DNA of 64,000 nt from Pholiota molesta (GCA_014925825.1 JACGCK010000082.1:124001-188000), one strand, 5' to 3'. Positions 45,655 to 59,100 are shown, numbered from the stretch's first letter. Notes: generated from the letters alone by a model not told the origin. Numbers and translations are program-made.

Positions 45655-48359
45655 TTATGGCGGAATAACGAAAGAATCGTCATAAGACGGCGGAGGAATA
45701 CTGCGGTCCTCCTGTGGCCCTGCTGGCCTGCCCCGGGCACCCGCATCCATCTTGAGCCGTCTGTTTTCATGCGTCAGCGAGTCGATCTGCTGCTGCATCC
45801 CAACGAGCTTCGTCTCGTTCGCCTCGCGCAAGTCCGCCATCGCGCGCCGCCCGTCCTTGAGCTGCTGCTTCAGCTGCTCGTTCTCCCTGCCCAGCTCCGC
45901 GGCCCGCGACGACGGCGCGTCGGCCGCAGACGACGACGAGGTCTGGACGGTCATCGCGAGGACCTGCATATCCTGCACCTGCTCCTTCAGCCGCCGGTTC
46001 TCGCGCTGCAGCTCGTCCACGCGCGTCGGGAACTTGCTCGAGAGGAGCAGCTGCTCCATCGCCTTCTCCATGCTGCGCAGGTCCGTCTTCAGCGTCTCGT
46101 TCTCCTTCGTCGCGTCGCGCAGGAGCACGCGCAGCTCGCGGTTGTTCGCCGCGGAGGACGGCTCCGCCATCGCGTTGCTCATGTCCGCGAGGCGGCTCTT
46201 CAGCTGCTGGATCTCGGTCGTCTGTGTGCTCATCGTGCTTCGCAGGTCGGCGACCTCATTGCTCGCTTTGGTCGCGGCGGCCTGAGACTCACGCAGGGTC
46301 GTGCGGAGCTGCTGTTCCTCCTGCTTGACCACGTCGAGGACGCGTTTCAAGCTCGCAGATTCGGTCTCCTTCGCTTCCACATCCGCAGTCAGACGGTCGA
46401 TCTCCCGGACGTACTGCTCTTGCGAGCCGAGGCGGTCGTTCGCGGACAACATATCCGATACTGTTCTCTCCATATCGCGCAGCGAGGACTTCAGACTCTC
46501 GTTTTGTGCCTGCAATTTCACGTTCTTATCTCGGAATTGTCCTTGTTCGGAGAGTTGTGCGCGCAAGCTCTCCACCAACAACTCCAACCTTCCCGTTTCC
46601 TTCTTGAATGATCTTTCCAGAGCTTCCAAGGCTGCGATTTCAGGCTGCCGCGGAGACGGCGATGGTATGGGCGTGGGTGTTCGCGACGGAGGATTTGCAT
46701 GCGATTCGGCTTCAGGGTCTTCAAACGGCGACAGAAATTCCGCTGAGACTGCTCTCGGACGTGAGGGGCTTGTGAGGAAGGACATGGGAGAGGCCGATAT
46801 TGCTGACAGAGATTGTTTAGGTTTAGGGCGATTGATCGAGGCAGAAAGCGACAACGAAGGAGGCGATAGGGGCATAGAATATCTAGGATTCGGCGTTGTC
46901 GGAGAAACGATGGTTGATGTAGTGCGCGCTCTAATTTGACGGCTATTGAACGCAATTGAAGCGCGATCCTTCTTGGGGACAGGTGGGGGTGGGGGTTTCG
47001 TCTTTAATGGAGGTAGCGGGGGCGGTAGGCCCGACGAACGAAATTTCGCTTTCAGCGAAGGCGACAGTAACGTTGGTGGGAGCGTTTCAGGTATTGGTTC
47101 CCCCGCCAGTCGTTGTCTTAGCAGATGCATGACAATGGCAAACTCGTCTAGCGTTAGACGGTTATCACGATTCAAGTCAGCCAGCAGCCTTAGCTACTTC
47201 ATCAGCACAAAGAAGTATTCAGGTCAAAAGCGACATGTAAAACGCACCATATACGCCCCAGTTCAGCTTGAGGCAGATCATATCCCATCAAAAATTTAGC
47301 TGCTGTAGCTGTCTCTATATATCCTTTGCGATCAGGATCAAGTTGAAGAAAATGGTTATCGGCTTCCATCTTTTCATGAGGGAGGATATCCCACTGCTCT
47401 TGTTCCTGTTTGTCTACTAATGACGAAAAGGCGGTAGCATCCAGCGATGTGGGTGGTGTTATGCGCGGGCTTGTTGGCGGTTGACTAGATGAAGATGCTG
47501 AACGAGAAACCGGGGGTTGAAGAGAAGATGAATCGAGAAGCTGGATATTCATGAACTTGTCAGAGAGCTCTTGAGGAATGGATGTTGGAATGGTAGGAAT
47601 AAGGCAGGATTGGAAGGCGTGAATAAGATACATGCCCATGCAGAACTGTCGAAAATCCAGTGCGCCCCGACTATCTTTGTCCACGAGACCTCTATAAAAG
47701 GATAAATATTCATTCAACCAAAAACATAAAAGTAATCACTAAACGTACCCGATTTTACGGAGCTGCTCGTAGGATAGATTGGATGTCATGAATGCAGACA
47801 TAGCTTGACCTCCTAAAGGACTATAAGCCAACGTATGAATCCAACGTATTAAATGTCAAACACACCTTCTAAGATACCCTCTACTGGTCCGGCAAGAAGG
47901 AACGCTCGCTTGTAGCTCTCGATATCGACGGCGCTAACGGGAGGGAAATGAACATGATTAGGTTTCTTGACATCCGTAATCCCTTTCAACGTAGGAAGCG
48001 GACCAGCTAAACATTCGTCAGTTCGGCGTCCGACACATGGAGGGGAGGACAATTTCAAGAAAGCCGAAAAAGTGCTAACTTTTGCGCAAGAGACCCGAAT
48101 CCAACGCCTCGCCCGCCTGCGCCCACCCCATCAACCGAATAGCCATCGCCACCTCGTCCTTCGACAGGTCCCCACTCCCATTCTGGTCCGCGAGATTCCA
48201 GATATCCCGCAGCTGCTCCACCGTCAGGCCGCTGCGCCCGAAGAAGTCGACGGCAAGACTCGCGGGGAGCGCACCGGCCTCCTCGCACTTCGCGATCTTC
48301 AAGAGCTGCGCTGCCAGTTCTGCCTCGTCGTCTGACGCTGAAAACGCCTGCATAGACAT
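45655..48359 (-). CDS. Ede1/Eps15-like EH-domain endocytic scaffold
   Basis: Exons on minus: 48359-48080, 48006-47866, 47812-47749, 47691-47248, 47188-45655; phases close, 820 aa. Three EH domains: about 10-95 (GLTVEQLRDIWNLADQNGSG), 105-190 (LSYEQLRKI ... LVDKDSRGALDFRQF) and 260-340 (FLMGYDLPQAELGRIWLLAD, then the EF-hand loop DLNRDNRLTLDE). A Pro/Ser linker (345-510) and a long coiled coil (about 510-800) follow. This is the layout of the fungal early endocytosis protein Ede1, whose EH domains bind NPF motifs of clathrin adaptors. The C-terminal UBA domain of Ede1 is not seen and the protein is shorter than yeast Ede1. The copia element sits 465 bp upstream, so its promoter may be affected. 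Confidence 0.9.
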
Positions 48360-48823
48360 GAAAGGTGGGGAGAAAATGAATATTGGGGTATCAGGGAACT
48401 TTAAGTCCCAGGAGGGTCCTGGTTGTCCGCTGCGCAGCCGCAAGCACAGCGTTCGCTTCTGTACGTTGGAGTGCTTCGGGTGTTCTTTTCGTTCGAGTTG
48501 GATCACTGCATGAGATCTATGGTGCGTTTCGAGAGCCTTGATGATTATGAGGTCACGCTAAAGAGGGATAAAATTGACAGAGGAAGGAAGGTGGTCGACG
48601 TTGAAGCTCAAGAGCGTGCGTGAACGAGCGCCTAGTACAGGTAATCTGCACGCGCGGGGACATTGACAAGCATCTCCATGTGGTTTCCATGGGCTTGGCA
48701 GTGCATACCAGTGCCTCAATACTTACAGCCTCTACTTACACACGCAATGCTTTTTCAGCACTTACTGAGTAATACTTGAATTGATTGTTTGAATTTATTT
48801 GCTGATGTCTGAGGAAAGCGATA
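48360..48823. other. Upstream region of the EH gene
   Basis: No gene; ends at the target site of the copia insertion. Confidence 0.5.
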
Positions 48824-48828
48824 AACGT
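48824..48828. repeat. Target-site duplication of copia element, left copy
   Basis: AACGT, repeated at 61336-61340 just after the 3' LTR. Confidence 0.85.
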
Positions 48829-49141
48829 TGTTGTAAATACATGGATGTTCGATTCCCTCTTGTTCCTTTTCATCTCGCGTATACACTCCTTAGATAATAC
48901 ATTCCCTTGCATATATAGAGTTAGTTTCACACGTGCCTCTCCTCAGTTCGTCTATAACGTCGAGACTGAGGTGAGCCCCTATACATACAATATCTCTACT
49001 TATTTACTCACTCATATACCTGTAGACTCTCTCCTTTATTCCAGGTATATCTTAATACATCAGTTCGTCTATAACGTCGAGACTGAGACTCTCTCCTTTA
49101 TTCCAGTGGTGCCACGTCAATTACACACTCTCATTTCAATA
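48829..49141 (+). repeat. 5' LTR
   Basis: TGTTGTAAATACATGG... ends at ...CTCATTTCAATA. Inside the LTR a compound unit is repeated: a 27-bp block at 48944-48970 and 49061-49087, and GACTCTCTCCTTTATTCCAG at 49025-49044 and again at 49087-49106. The rather AT-rich centre holds ATATATAGAG, a possible TATA box (about 48911). Confidence 0.92.
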
Positions 49142-49155
49142 GGTTATGGGCCCCG
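49142..49155 (+). promoter_or_regulatory. Primer-binding site for initiator tRNA-Met 5' half
   Basis: GGTTATGGGCCCC directly follows the LTR and is complementary to the anticodon-arm sequence GGGCCCATAACC of eukaryotic initiator tRNA-Met, the half-tRNA priming mode known for copia. Confidence 0.7.
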
Positions 49156-49230
49156 GTAGCCTACACATTTACTAGACACATTTGAACCACTGCGAAAACC
49201 ACTGCGAACTCCCTTTCTATTTTTGCTGCT

Positions 49231-51990
49231 ATGCCAGAACCTTCCAAACCCGTTTCCGCCGCGTCAAACCGCCTGTACGACATCCCATCATTGGAGAATG
49301 ATGGATCCAACTTCCAGACGTGGAAGTATAGGATAACCATGGTCCTCGACGTTCGAGGACTCATCGGAATTGTCGACGGCACCGAATCGAAGCCGCAGCC
49401 GCAGGCTTCGACATCAGGCAAGGCCGCCGAGGGCGCGTCTACCGAAGTCGACAAACTTGCCGAGTGGGAAAGACGGGACAAAGAGGCGCGCGCGCAGATC
49501 ACGCTGACGCTCAAAGACGAGCCGCTCAGTGGCGTTATTCACGCGATCTCCGCAGCCGACGTGTGGGACAAGCTCCTGCGACGTTACGAAGGAAAAGGCA
49601 AACAAGATGTCGCCTTCCTCACAGGCGAGATCTTCCGGAGCACGTTTACCGACGAAAACCCCATCGAGCCCCAGCTCAACGCCGTCCGTCACAAGGCACA
49701 CATCCTCAAAACCCTGAAGCACGAGCTCAGCGACGCGCTCATCGCCATCGCACTCATCATCTCGCTTCCGGAATCCTACTCAACCCTTCGCACCATTCTC
49801 ATGGCTACGCCAGAAGATAAACTCACCACGGATTGGGTCGTCGCTCAAGTTCTCACAGAGGAGAAGAGCCGACAGAACCCTAATTCCTCGCATTCTGCAC
49901 TTATGGTGCGAACCGCAAAAGGAAAGCCGGGCGATGCTTCGAAGTCTTCCGGCGCGAAAGGATCTGATAAAAAGGTTATCCGTTGCCATCACTGCAAGAA
50001 GAAGGGTCACCTTAAACATGAGTGCCGCAAACTCAAGGCGGAACAGGCAGCTGCAAAGGACAAGGATTCAAAGGGGACATCAGCTCCAGCTGAGAAGAAA
50101 GAGGGCGATCTCACCGCGAAACTCACGACGGTATCAAGCGCCGACAGCGACGACAAGCTCACGCTGCAGCTATTTGTAGCCAATAGCATTGCTAAGCGCC
50201 CGTCAATGCTCTCGAAGTGGGTGATCGACTCGGGCGCTTCAGCGCCGATGTCGGCGAATCGTTCCTGGTTCCACTCCTACCGCGATCTTGCCAAGCCGAA
50301 AGAAGTCTGGCTCGGAGACGAGCGCTTCATCCTTGCTACAGGAATCGGCCGTATTCATCTCAATCTTCACATTCCTGGCAAAGAATCTCAACTCACTATT
50401 CTCCAAGATGCCTATTTCGTACCGAAGCTTCGCGGAAATCTGATCTCCGTGTCGCGGCTCACGCAAGCTGGGTACTTCGTCGAATTCGCTCCTGGGAACA
50501 CCTGCGAAATCGTTAATACCTCGCGCATGGTTTGTGGTGTAGGGCACCTTGATGATAACTTATACATCCTCAAAGCGACGCCCGTCACACCCGAACGTGC
50601 CTACATCTGTCAATCACCCTCGTCGCCTGCCAATGCCGCCGACGATCTTGATCCAAACGCCGAAAATCAGCTCTCCGCGTTTATGGCTAAGGTCAAGGTC
50701 TCAAAGGCGCCGCTAAGCACCTGGCACCGTCGTTTCGGCCACATCTCGCCGGAATCTGTATGAAAGCTGGTCAGCAAGGACATGGTAAAAGGGATAGACA
50801 TTACCGAGGATGACATGCACGATATTACGTGTGTCCCATGCCTTGAGGGCAAACAGACGCGAAACCCAATTCCGAAGGAATCGGACGTCATTCACCCCCG
50901 CCTACTCCATCGCATCTACTCGGATCTCTGCGGACCTATGCAAACTGAATCTAAGCATGGTCAGAAATATTTTATGACGTTCATCAACGGAAAATCTCAC
51001 TTCGTCAAGGTCGAGCTTCTCCGGGAGAAGTCAAAGACCCTTGCTTCTTTTACGAAGCTTGTGAACCGCGCAGAGATCGAAACGGGCGATAAGGTCAATT
51101 TCTTCAGGACCGACGGTGGAGGCGAGTACACCTCTGCGGAATTCATGAAATTCCTAGAGGCGAAGGGGATACATCACGAACGGACGAACCCGGACACCCC
51201 TCAAGAAAATGGTGTTAGCGAGCGAATGAACAGGACATTAATTGAGATAGCACGCACCTCGCTGAAGGACGCAGACCTTCCTAACTCATTCTGGGGTTAC
51301 GCGATTGAGCATGCCGCCCATATCGTCAACATCACCCCAACACGAGCCCTTCCTGACGAAATCACACCGTTTGAGGCCTATTTCGGCAATAAACCAAATG
51401 TCGCTCACCTTCGGGCATTCGGCTGCAAGGCCTATGTGCATGTTCCGCAGTCGAAACGTAAGAAACTGGACGCCAAATCGCTTGAGTGCATCCATTTGGG
51501 GTATGCGCCGCACAAGAAGGCTTTCGTCCTTCTGCATCGCCCCTCGGGTCGCATAATCGAGTCGCGGGATGTTCATTTCGACGAAGGGATGCCTGGTGGT
51601 CAATCCAGGGTTGTTATCGACGCTTCAGACAGCGAGAACGACGGCGATTTCGCTCCTGGGGAGTATAAGAAGTCAGAAGGCAAAAACGAGCATCAGGAAG
51701 ACTCACTACACATCATGGATGCCGAAAACGATTCGTTTGACATCGTTCCTAATCCCTCTAGCCAGGACGACAGTCCTGCGCGAGTTCCTGCACCTGGAGG
51801 AGCCAATCCTGCCTCCAGTAACACCCAAAATCCCAGCAATTCGACTTCGGACGCTTCTACAGCGCGAACGAGCCAACGCGCCGCCAATCTGACTTCAGAA
51901 TCGGATTCAGCGACCCCAAGAACGGGTATACGCACCTCTGCGACGGTCCGACAGCCATGTCTGTTAATATTCTACATGAAATCGTGGTAG
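49231..51990 (+). pseudogene. Copia gag-protease-integrase, front part of the polyprotein
   Basis: One frame from 49231. It has gag (WKYRITMVLDVRGLIG, VWDKLLRRYEGKG), a zinc knuckle CHHCKKKGHLKHEC (49984-50025), aspartic protease VIDSGASAPMS, and GAG-pre-integrase/HHCC (WHRRFGHISPE ... CVPCLEGKQ). The integrase core has D at YSDLCGPM, D at FRTDGGGEYTS and E at PQENGVSERMN. A TGA interrupts the frame at 50761-50763, inside the integrase zinc-binding region. Downstream the same frame stays open to 51990, where it ends by chance inside the palindrome. The integrase C-terminal region (FGCKAYVHVPQSKRKKLDAK) and the disordered spacer before RT are present. Confidence 0.88.
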
Positions 51991-54900
51991 TTCGCCAGGA
52001 AAGAAGTTCAATCCAGCTGGGTAACTCAGCTCACACAGCCACCCCACCTAGCTGAGATCGAATTTTTTCCGCCCTAGGCCAGTGGTGTATAGTGATCAGT
52101 CGACGTGCTGCTGCTGCTCACTATGCTCTAGCGCTCGACACCGTGATCAACAATGTCGAACAGTGCTCGGCACTGTTGTCAGGGTCATCCCAAAAAGGAA
52201 ACCATCAAAATTTTTCCAAAAGCAGAATGACAAATTTGTAAGCTGTTTTTCCCATCATTTCCCACCATCAACTGGCCACATTAGGATGATTGTCCCATTT
52301 TGGTACTTTCTGCTCATTGGCCCATCAAACATGCCATCAAGAGCCAAACACATGACCTGGTGCCTAACCACATGACCACACATGACTGCAAATGAGGCAG
52401 GGACCCTCCTAGGGGTGGGAAAAACCTAAAATAGCATTTTCCCAATAATATTGGAAATGCACCTGGGTAGCTGGTACACCCTATATGGGACCCACTGGGA
52501 CCATATTATACCAAAAGATGCGGAATTAAATTCTAAATCCCCCTGTGAAAGATTCATATTAATAGCCTCATTGGTTCAGGCCCTAGAAGCGAATTACTAA
52601 TTGGAATAAATAAGCGCACGCATTGATGGCTGTTTTCCTCGACAACCGCCCGGTCGTTTTCTATGATTACAATTTTTGTCTGTAGGTATTGGAAGCGCGC
52701 TTCGAACGCGTCCTTGATCATAATTTTACGTCCGTTTCTCGCTCCGTAAAACGCTCCGGATATATTTACGCTCGCACCACATTAGCGCCGGCTACGCTTT
52801 CACTATTCGCGCGCATATTATATCATAAAATAGGTTAATAAAACACGTTTTTAACGGTACCATACTCGTGCCGATTGAATAACTCTCCGAGGCCCTATAA
52901 TGGAAATTGTCGTTTGTAAATAGAATATTAACCGCGGATCGCGCCGCAACGCGCGTAGTTGCGTTGGATTCTCCTGAATTTACCGGATTTAATGATACCC
53001 TGATCATAGGGATCAGAGGCTGGGAAGGCACTGAACTGGACATGGGGATGGGCTGGATATTGCTCTGCTGGCCGGAAGATGCTATTTTTAGCGCTGCCGA
53101 GCGCGGCCTCACCCAATCCGGGCATGGATTGGTGGCACTCTCCCCCTCCCCCTCATATTGGAAATTCTATTCCTCCCTCAATTCCTATCCAATTGCTTCG
53201 TTCTTTTTTTGAATATTCAATATAAATGGGGTACCATGCGTCTATACCACCTATATATTACTATAATGCATGCACCATTTGATATTTCGATATTCCTATA
53301 TTTTGGACACTGCATTTGAGGTTTTCACTGTATATATGAAGCTTATTAGCCCATATAAAGCGGTGGAAAGCTGCAGGTAAGTACCTACTACAGCTTTGGG
53401 TAGTTTAGAAGTTAGCTGGATACTGCCCTATAGCTCTATACCTATAAAGAGGGAGATTTCTGTACATCCTCCTTGATAAATCCATATCTCAACCAATACT
53501 GGAGCTATAGCCAAGTTTTAAGGATCCATTAGCATATTAGACATGTCTTCTTTAGTTCTGTTACTCAACAATTGTGCTCTCATTGCTTTTAATTAGCCAT
53601 ATTGTCAGAATGGTTAAATATAGCAGAAATAGAGGTATTCTGCTCATAGCAATTCACATCAACACTCTAAAATTCTGTAGAGCTCGGATATTATAGCTCT
53701 TATCAATACCTACAGCCTAAGATAGGCCGAAAAATATTAGAGTGAGTGAGTGGAAAGATATGGTGGAAACATTCAAAAGAACATGAGTTAAACAGAGGTC
53801 TATCATAGTTATATAGATACTCTTGATCTAGTCCGATGTTTTGAGTAGTACTTCCACAGTATCTTTCCACTCACTTACTCTATTTTCTTGGGGCCTATCT
53901 TCAATTGAAGGTATTGATGAGAGCTATAATATCCTACCTCAATAGAATTTTAGGGTGCTTATGTGAATTGCTATAGGCAAATTACCTGTATTTCTGTGAT
54001 ATTTGACCATTCTGGTATTATGTATGGCCCATAAAATGCAATGAAAAGAAGAATGTTGAGTGGCAGAACTAAAGAAGACCTATCTAGTATTTTAATGGAC
54101 CTTTGAACTTGGTTACAGCTATAGTATTGGTTGAGATATGGATTTATCAAGTAGGATAAGCACCAGGTGGTCTCTTTAGAGCTATAGCGCTATAGGGCAG
54201 TATCCAGCTAACTTCTAAACTACCCAAAGCTGTAGTAGGTACTTACCTGCAGCTTTCCACCGCTTTATATGGGCTAATAAGCTTCATATATACAGTGAAA
54301 ACCTCAAATGCAGTGTCCAAAATATAGGAATATCGAAATATCAAATGGTGCATGCATTATAGTAATATATAGGTGGTATAGACGCATGGTACCCCATTTA
54401 TATTGAATATTCAAAAAAAGAACGAAGCAATTGGATAGGAATTGAGGGAGGAATAGAATTTCCAATATGAGGGGGAGGGGGAGAGTGCCACCAATCCATG
54501 CCCGGATTGGGTGAGGCCGCGCTCGGCAGCGCTAAAAATAGCATCTTCCGGCCAGCAGAGCAATATCCAGCCCATCCCCATGTCCAGTTCAGTGCCTTCC
54601 CAGCCTCTGATCCCTATGATCAGGGTATCATTAAATCCGGTAAATTCAGGAGAATCCAACGCAACTACGCGCGTTGCGGCGCGATCCGCGGTTAATATTC
54701 TATTTACAAACGACAATTTCCATTATAGGGCCTCGGAGAGTTATTCAATCGGCACGAGTATGGTACCGTTAAAAACGTGTTTTATTAACCTATTTTATGA
54801 TATAATATGCGCGCGAATAGTGAAAGCGTAGCCGGCGCTAATGTGGTGCGAGCGTAAATATATCCGGAGCGTTTTACGGAGCGAGAAACGGACGTAAAAT

Positions 54901-55632
54901 TATGATCAAGGACGCGTTCGAAGCGCGCTTCCAATACCTACAGACAAAAATTGTAATCATAGAAAACGACCGGGCGGTTGTCGAGGAAAACAGCCATCAA
55001 TGCGTGCGCTTATTTATTCCAATTAGTAATTCGCTTCTAGGGCCTGAACCAATGAGGCTATTAATATGAATCTTTCACAGGGGGATTTAGAATTTAATTC
55101 CGCATCTTTTGGTATAATATGGTCCCAGTGGGTCCCATATAGGGTGTACCAGCTACCCAGGTGCATTTCCAATATTATTGGGAAAATGCTATTTTAGGTT
55201 TTTCCCACCCCTAGGAGGGTCCCTGCCTCATTTGCAGTCATGTGTGGTCATGTGGTTAGGCACCAGGTCATGTGTTTGGCTCTTGATGGCATGTTTGATG
55301 GGCCAATGAGCAGAAAGTACCAAAATGGGACAATCATCCTAATGTGGCCAGTTGATGGTGGGAAATGATGGGAAAAACAGCTTACAAATTTGTCATTCTG
55401 CTTTTGGAAAAATTTTGATGGTTTCCTTTTTGGGATGACCCTGACAACAGTGCCGAGCACTGCTCGACACCATTGATCACAGTGAGCAACAGTATAGTCC
55501 CTAGTGAGCAGCATAGACCACTGGCTTAGAGTGGCAAAATTCAGTCTCAGCTAGGTGGGGTGGCTGTGCTAGCTGAGTTACCAGGCTGGATTGAACTTCT
55601 TTCCTGGACAACTACCATGATTTCATGCATGA
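51974..55632. repeat. Large inverted repeat (palindrome), about 1.8-kb arms
   Basis: The left arm starts around 51974 (ATGAAATCGTGGTAGTT) and the right arm ends around 55632 (AACTACCATGATTTCAT). The arms meet at a spacer of about 50 bp near 53.79-53.84 kb. Large parts are identical: the 106-codon frame at 52792-53112 (-) recurs unchanged at 54511-54831 (+), and the 101-codon frame at 52907-53212 (+) recurs at 54411-54716 (-). The outermost 120 bp and the inner 400 bp of each arm differ at a number of sites. No transposase or known domain is seen. The terminal region has nested short inverted repeats (AACTCAGCT ... AGCTGAG). No clear target duplication is visible. Confidence 0.88.
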
Positions 55633-55640
55633 TATCACCA

Positions 55641-55931
55641 GACACTAGTGCGACCACTGCCTTTTCTACAAGAAAGAAGGCGACACAATCATTATTATTA
55701 CGGTCTACGTCGACGACTTCATTCTCGCCTCCAACGACCCATCTGCCCTCGAACAAATCAAGTCCCAGCTTCGCGAACACTTCGAAATCACTGAGCTTGG
55801 CGACATCAACTGGATCCTCGGCATGCACGTCAAACACGATGAGGCTCGCCGCCTCGTCACCATCTCCCAGGAGCGCTACATCGAGGACATCCTCGATCGT
55901 TTTGGCATGACAGACTGCCGTCCTGTTAGTA
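55641..55931 (+). pseudogene. Copia RT, central part after the palindrome
   Basis: The frame reads DHCLFYKKEGDTIIIITVYV, with the YVDD catalytic box of copia RT at 55705-55716, then FEITELGDINWILGMHV and YIEDILDRFGMTDCRPVS. The fingers/palm N-terminal part of RT is missing. It is cut at the TA target site of the DNA transposon and resumes at 60270. Confidence 0.88.
55930..55931. repeat. TA target duplication, left
   Basis: TA precedes the left inverted end; TA also follows the right end (60268-60269). Removing the element and one TA restores the copia reading frame. Confidence 0.9.
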
Positions 55932-55956
55932 CTGTCCTATTTAAATCAATTCGTCC
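55932..55956 (+). repeat. Left terminal inverted repeat
   Basis: 25 bp, exact reverse complement of 60243-60267. Confidence 0.92.
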
Positions 55957-56108
55957 GTCACATGTCACAAGCCTTGTGGATTGGACGAAAAGTGGTTCGG
56001 GTCACAGGTCACCGAGAGAGTGGACGGCTGGGACAAATGGTTGAAAAACACAGCTTAAAATCGCATTTTCTACTCAAAAATGGCCTGAATATGATAGCTA
56101 CATGTATT

Positions 56109-59100
56109 CTAAACTCCCAATTGTCCACCAATATCATCCTCATTGTCGTCGTGACGCCAGAATGTTTTGCGGCTGTAGAGCTGATTTGGACGTCGCCTCC
56201 TTTTCCCACGGCCTAACTCTTCTTCTTCAACAACCACAACCGTCGCCGCTTCATCCTCAAACTCCTCTGCTACACAGTCTGCAACGATTAAAGTGTCAAC
56301 AATGGAAAAACCTTCAGGTAGCTTTCTTTCCATCATCTGTCCCAGCAATACCTGAATTGGAATATCGCTATCATCAGATGGGGCTGCATGATCATCAAGA
56401 TCTTCAGTGATGATATCCTCGACTTGAAAGCTGGCTTCAGGTGGGAGAATATCATCGCTTTTCTTCATAGTCAACTCAAACCAAAACTCCGGATCTGTTT
56501 CTTTTAGTTCACGTAGCCGTGCACGCGCAGCAACACCAGTTAAACACTCATAAGAGAGGTTCCACTGTTTAGCAACACAGTGCTCGAAGGACTAAAGTAG
56601 GAGATTGGAATGTGAGTTCATTCTATCTTTCATTCACTTGAAAAGTGCTTACCTTCTTGACGAGCTCAGGCTTATTGATAGTTTGGTACGCATTCCACAT
56701 CCATTTTGTCGTCCTATCGCGTGATGAGGCTATTCGATCATCGATCTTGATGACAGGTTGGTTGTCCTTGTATTGCTGAAGGAGTTCCATAACGATGTCT
56801 TCATGGTATGATTTTTTTATTGATAACTTGAATGGGCGCTGAATGCCAACGTCGCAGGGCTGGAAAACTCCGGTACAACCTCCAGGAACAAAATCGAGAA
56901 GGATTGTTGGGTGTGAGGTGCGTATCCAGCTTGTAAACTGCCTTGAGTGATGTACCGACCAGACGTCAATGATCCAGAGAGACTTTTGCGATGGAGGAAG
57001 GCCAAGTTTGGCCTTTTGGGAATCAAAATAGGGTGCGAGAATATTATTCACAAACGATTGCATCGTTTCGTGATTTGACCAGTATGTCTTTGTTCCCGAT
57101 TCCTCCAGAAGAAAACCAGCATTGAGAAGGTCTTGATAGTGTGGTGATGTGTGTGATGGACGAGAGCGTTGCGTCTTTCCATTATATATTGCTTGCATGG
57201 GAAGGGCAACCCCATTGTTTGCCACGGACACGAGGACAGTAAACGCGCGCTTCTCTTCAGCTCCATGAACAGACACCTGTTTGGAACCAGTGGGTGCCCA
57301 CGTCATCTTGTCGCCAGGTGCGTAGACTACCTGAGTTTGATCCGAATTGACGATTAGAGGTGCAGGAATGTCTTCTTCTTTGATCAAATAGGCTTTTCGA
57401 AAGAATGACTTCTCGCATTGGTCCTCCCAGTTTTCAGGACGTTTTTGGGCGGCCTGAGTTCCTTTTCGTTTTGACCAAGCCATTTCCTCATGAAGCCACT
57501 TCCGAATGAAGGATTCCGAAGCTCGAAAGACCGAATCGTCTGGAAATCTTTTCTCGAGAATTTCGGGTGCATTAGACATGATAGCCGCAATCATCAGGGC
57601 ACGAACTGTGGTGACAGATATTTGGGCTCCTCCCTGGGGAGATTTTCGAGTTGTTTTCTGACAATTGTAACGACTTCAGGGTGATTTTTCTGTAAGCATA
57701 AATCAGTATGTTTTATCAATTAACTGAAGTATATTACTTACTAGAACACCCCTTCGGCCTCCGTTTGAATGGCCAGGCTCATTTCCATGCTTGAGACGTG
57801 CCAAAAAAGTTTCCGACCACTTTGGTTTTGAACCGCTGCGGTCAATCCATCCATTTAGAGTGGTATGGCTGAGATTTCCGAATGATCGTTGGTCTTTCTT
57901 GTTCAACTCTGGACAATTGCTCGAGTACTCCAACGAGGACCCCCAGCAGCAATTCTGGCCTGTTCAATCTGCGTGAAGAGAAAGGGGGTAAGCCAATTGT
58001 GGTATTTCGATGGTTTGTCCTCTTTTGTTCGCTTTTGTCCTGATGGTTTCCGATTCTTATCTTTGAATTTTTTTATCAGTGTATTTGCAGGTCGACTCAA
58101 TTCAGCAACTGTTCCCCCCAAATCAATCTTCGGAGGCTCTGAAAGTTCCATCGTCTTTGACTAGCACCCAACGTCAGTATGTGTTTTTTGTCCAATGAGA
58201 TTAATTGATACCTTCATTCGACTTCCACCAGGACTTCGTAAGCCTCTCGCAATCTCGGATTTTTTGTCCCTTGTTCGCTGTGCGCGTTTACGGTCAGTCG
58301 CCCTTTGTCTTCGCTCTTCTACCATCACTTGAATCCTTCTTTCTTGTTTCCAGTGTATGTTATCTGCCCGCTCTGCCACATCTATAGATGATTGAGCCAC
58401 CCATTTTTCATGCTCGCTTTCGGTAGCTTTGTGAAAATACAAAAGAAGACCATGTGGCGGCTCTTTGCTTTCAAGAGCTTGACGGATCGATGACTCTCGA
58501 TGGCGTGGTTTCTTTCTGGTTGGACTATTGGATGGTGTAATATTTTTGCGATCGTGGTATGTGCGCTTTGTCGTGTCGCTTTCTAAGGGTGTTGATGCAT
58601 GATCTTCTAATATTGGTAGGGGTGTAGGGGTTGGAATATAAGATTCCTCATCGGTTTTCTGTATGGGAATGTCATCCGGATATAAGGTAGAAGAATCTAT
58701 ATTATCCCATGTCCAGTCAAAGTCTGAGACTAGATAGTTAGCCTCGACAACCGGATAGTCAACCTTGATGACAAGCTCTTCCAAGCTCGTGCATTCTGGA
58801 ATTTCTTCATCAAGCTGTGGCTAGCCATTTCAAAAAGTAAGTTCGCATCAATCATGGTAATCCTTGAATATAGACTGACCTTTTCATAAATTAAAGGACC
58901 AGTCAGACGAAGAAAGATTCGTAGCCGTTCATCGAGTGCGCATCCGGATTGATCAAGCAGGGTTTTTCCATAATGAGAAACGACCGAAGTGCATCCCAAG
59001 AGAGCACACCACAAGAGAAAGAATCTGCTTGGGAGCATATCGGAAGTGTACCGTGCAACAAAGGGCTCGCTGATTGCATGTGATATCCAACCCACCATTC

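Noticed and set aside
48829..49141. Repeats within the LTR considered as a separate satellite or CRISPR-like array
   Set aside because: Only two copies of each block, identical in both LTRs; ordinary LTR structure. No CRISPR expected in a fungus.
52792..53112. 106-codon frame present in both arms of the palindrome, taken at first as a conserved gene
   Set aside because: Its identity between arms follows from the arms being copies of each other, so it is not evidence of selection; overlapping frames on the other strand are equally conserved and no domain is seen.
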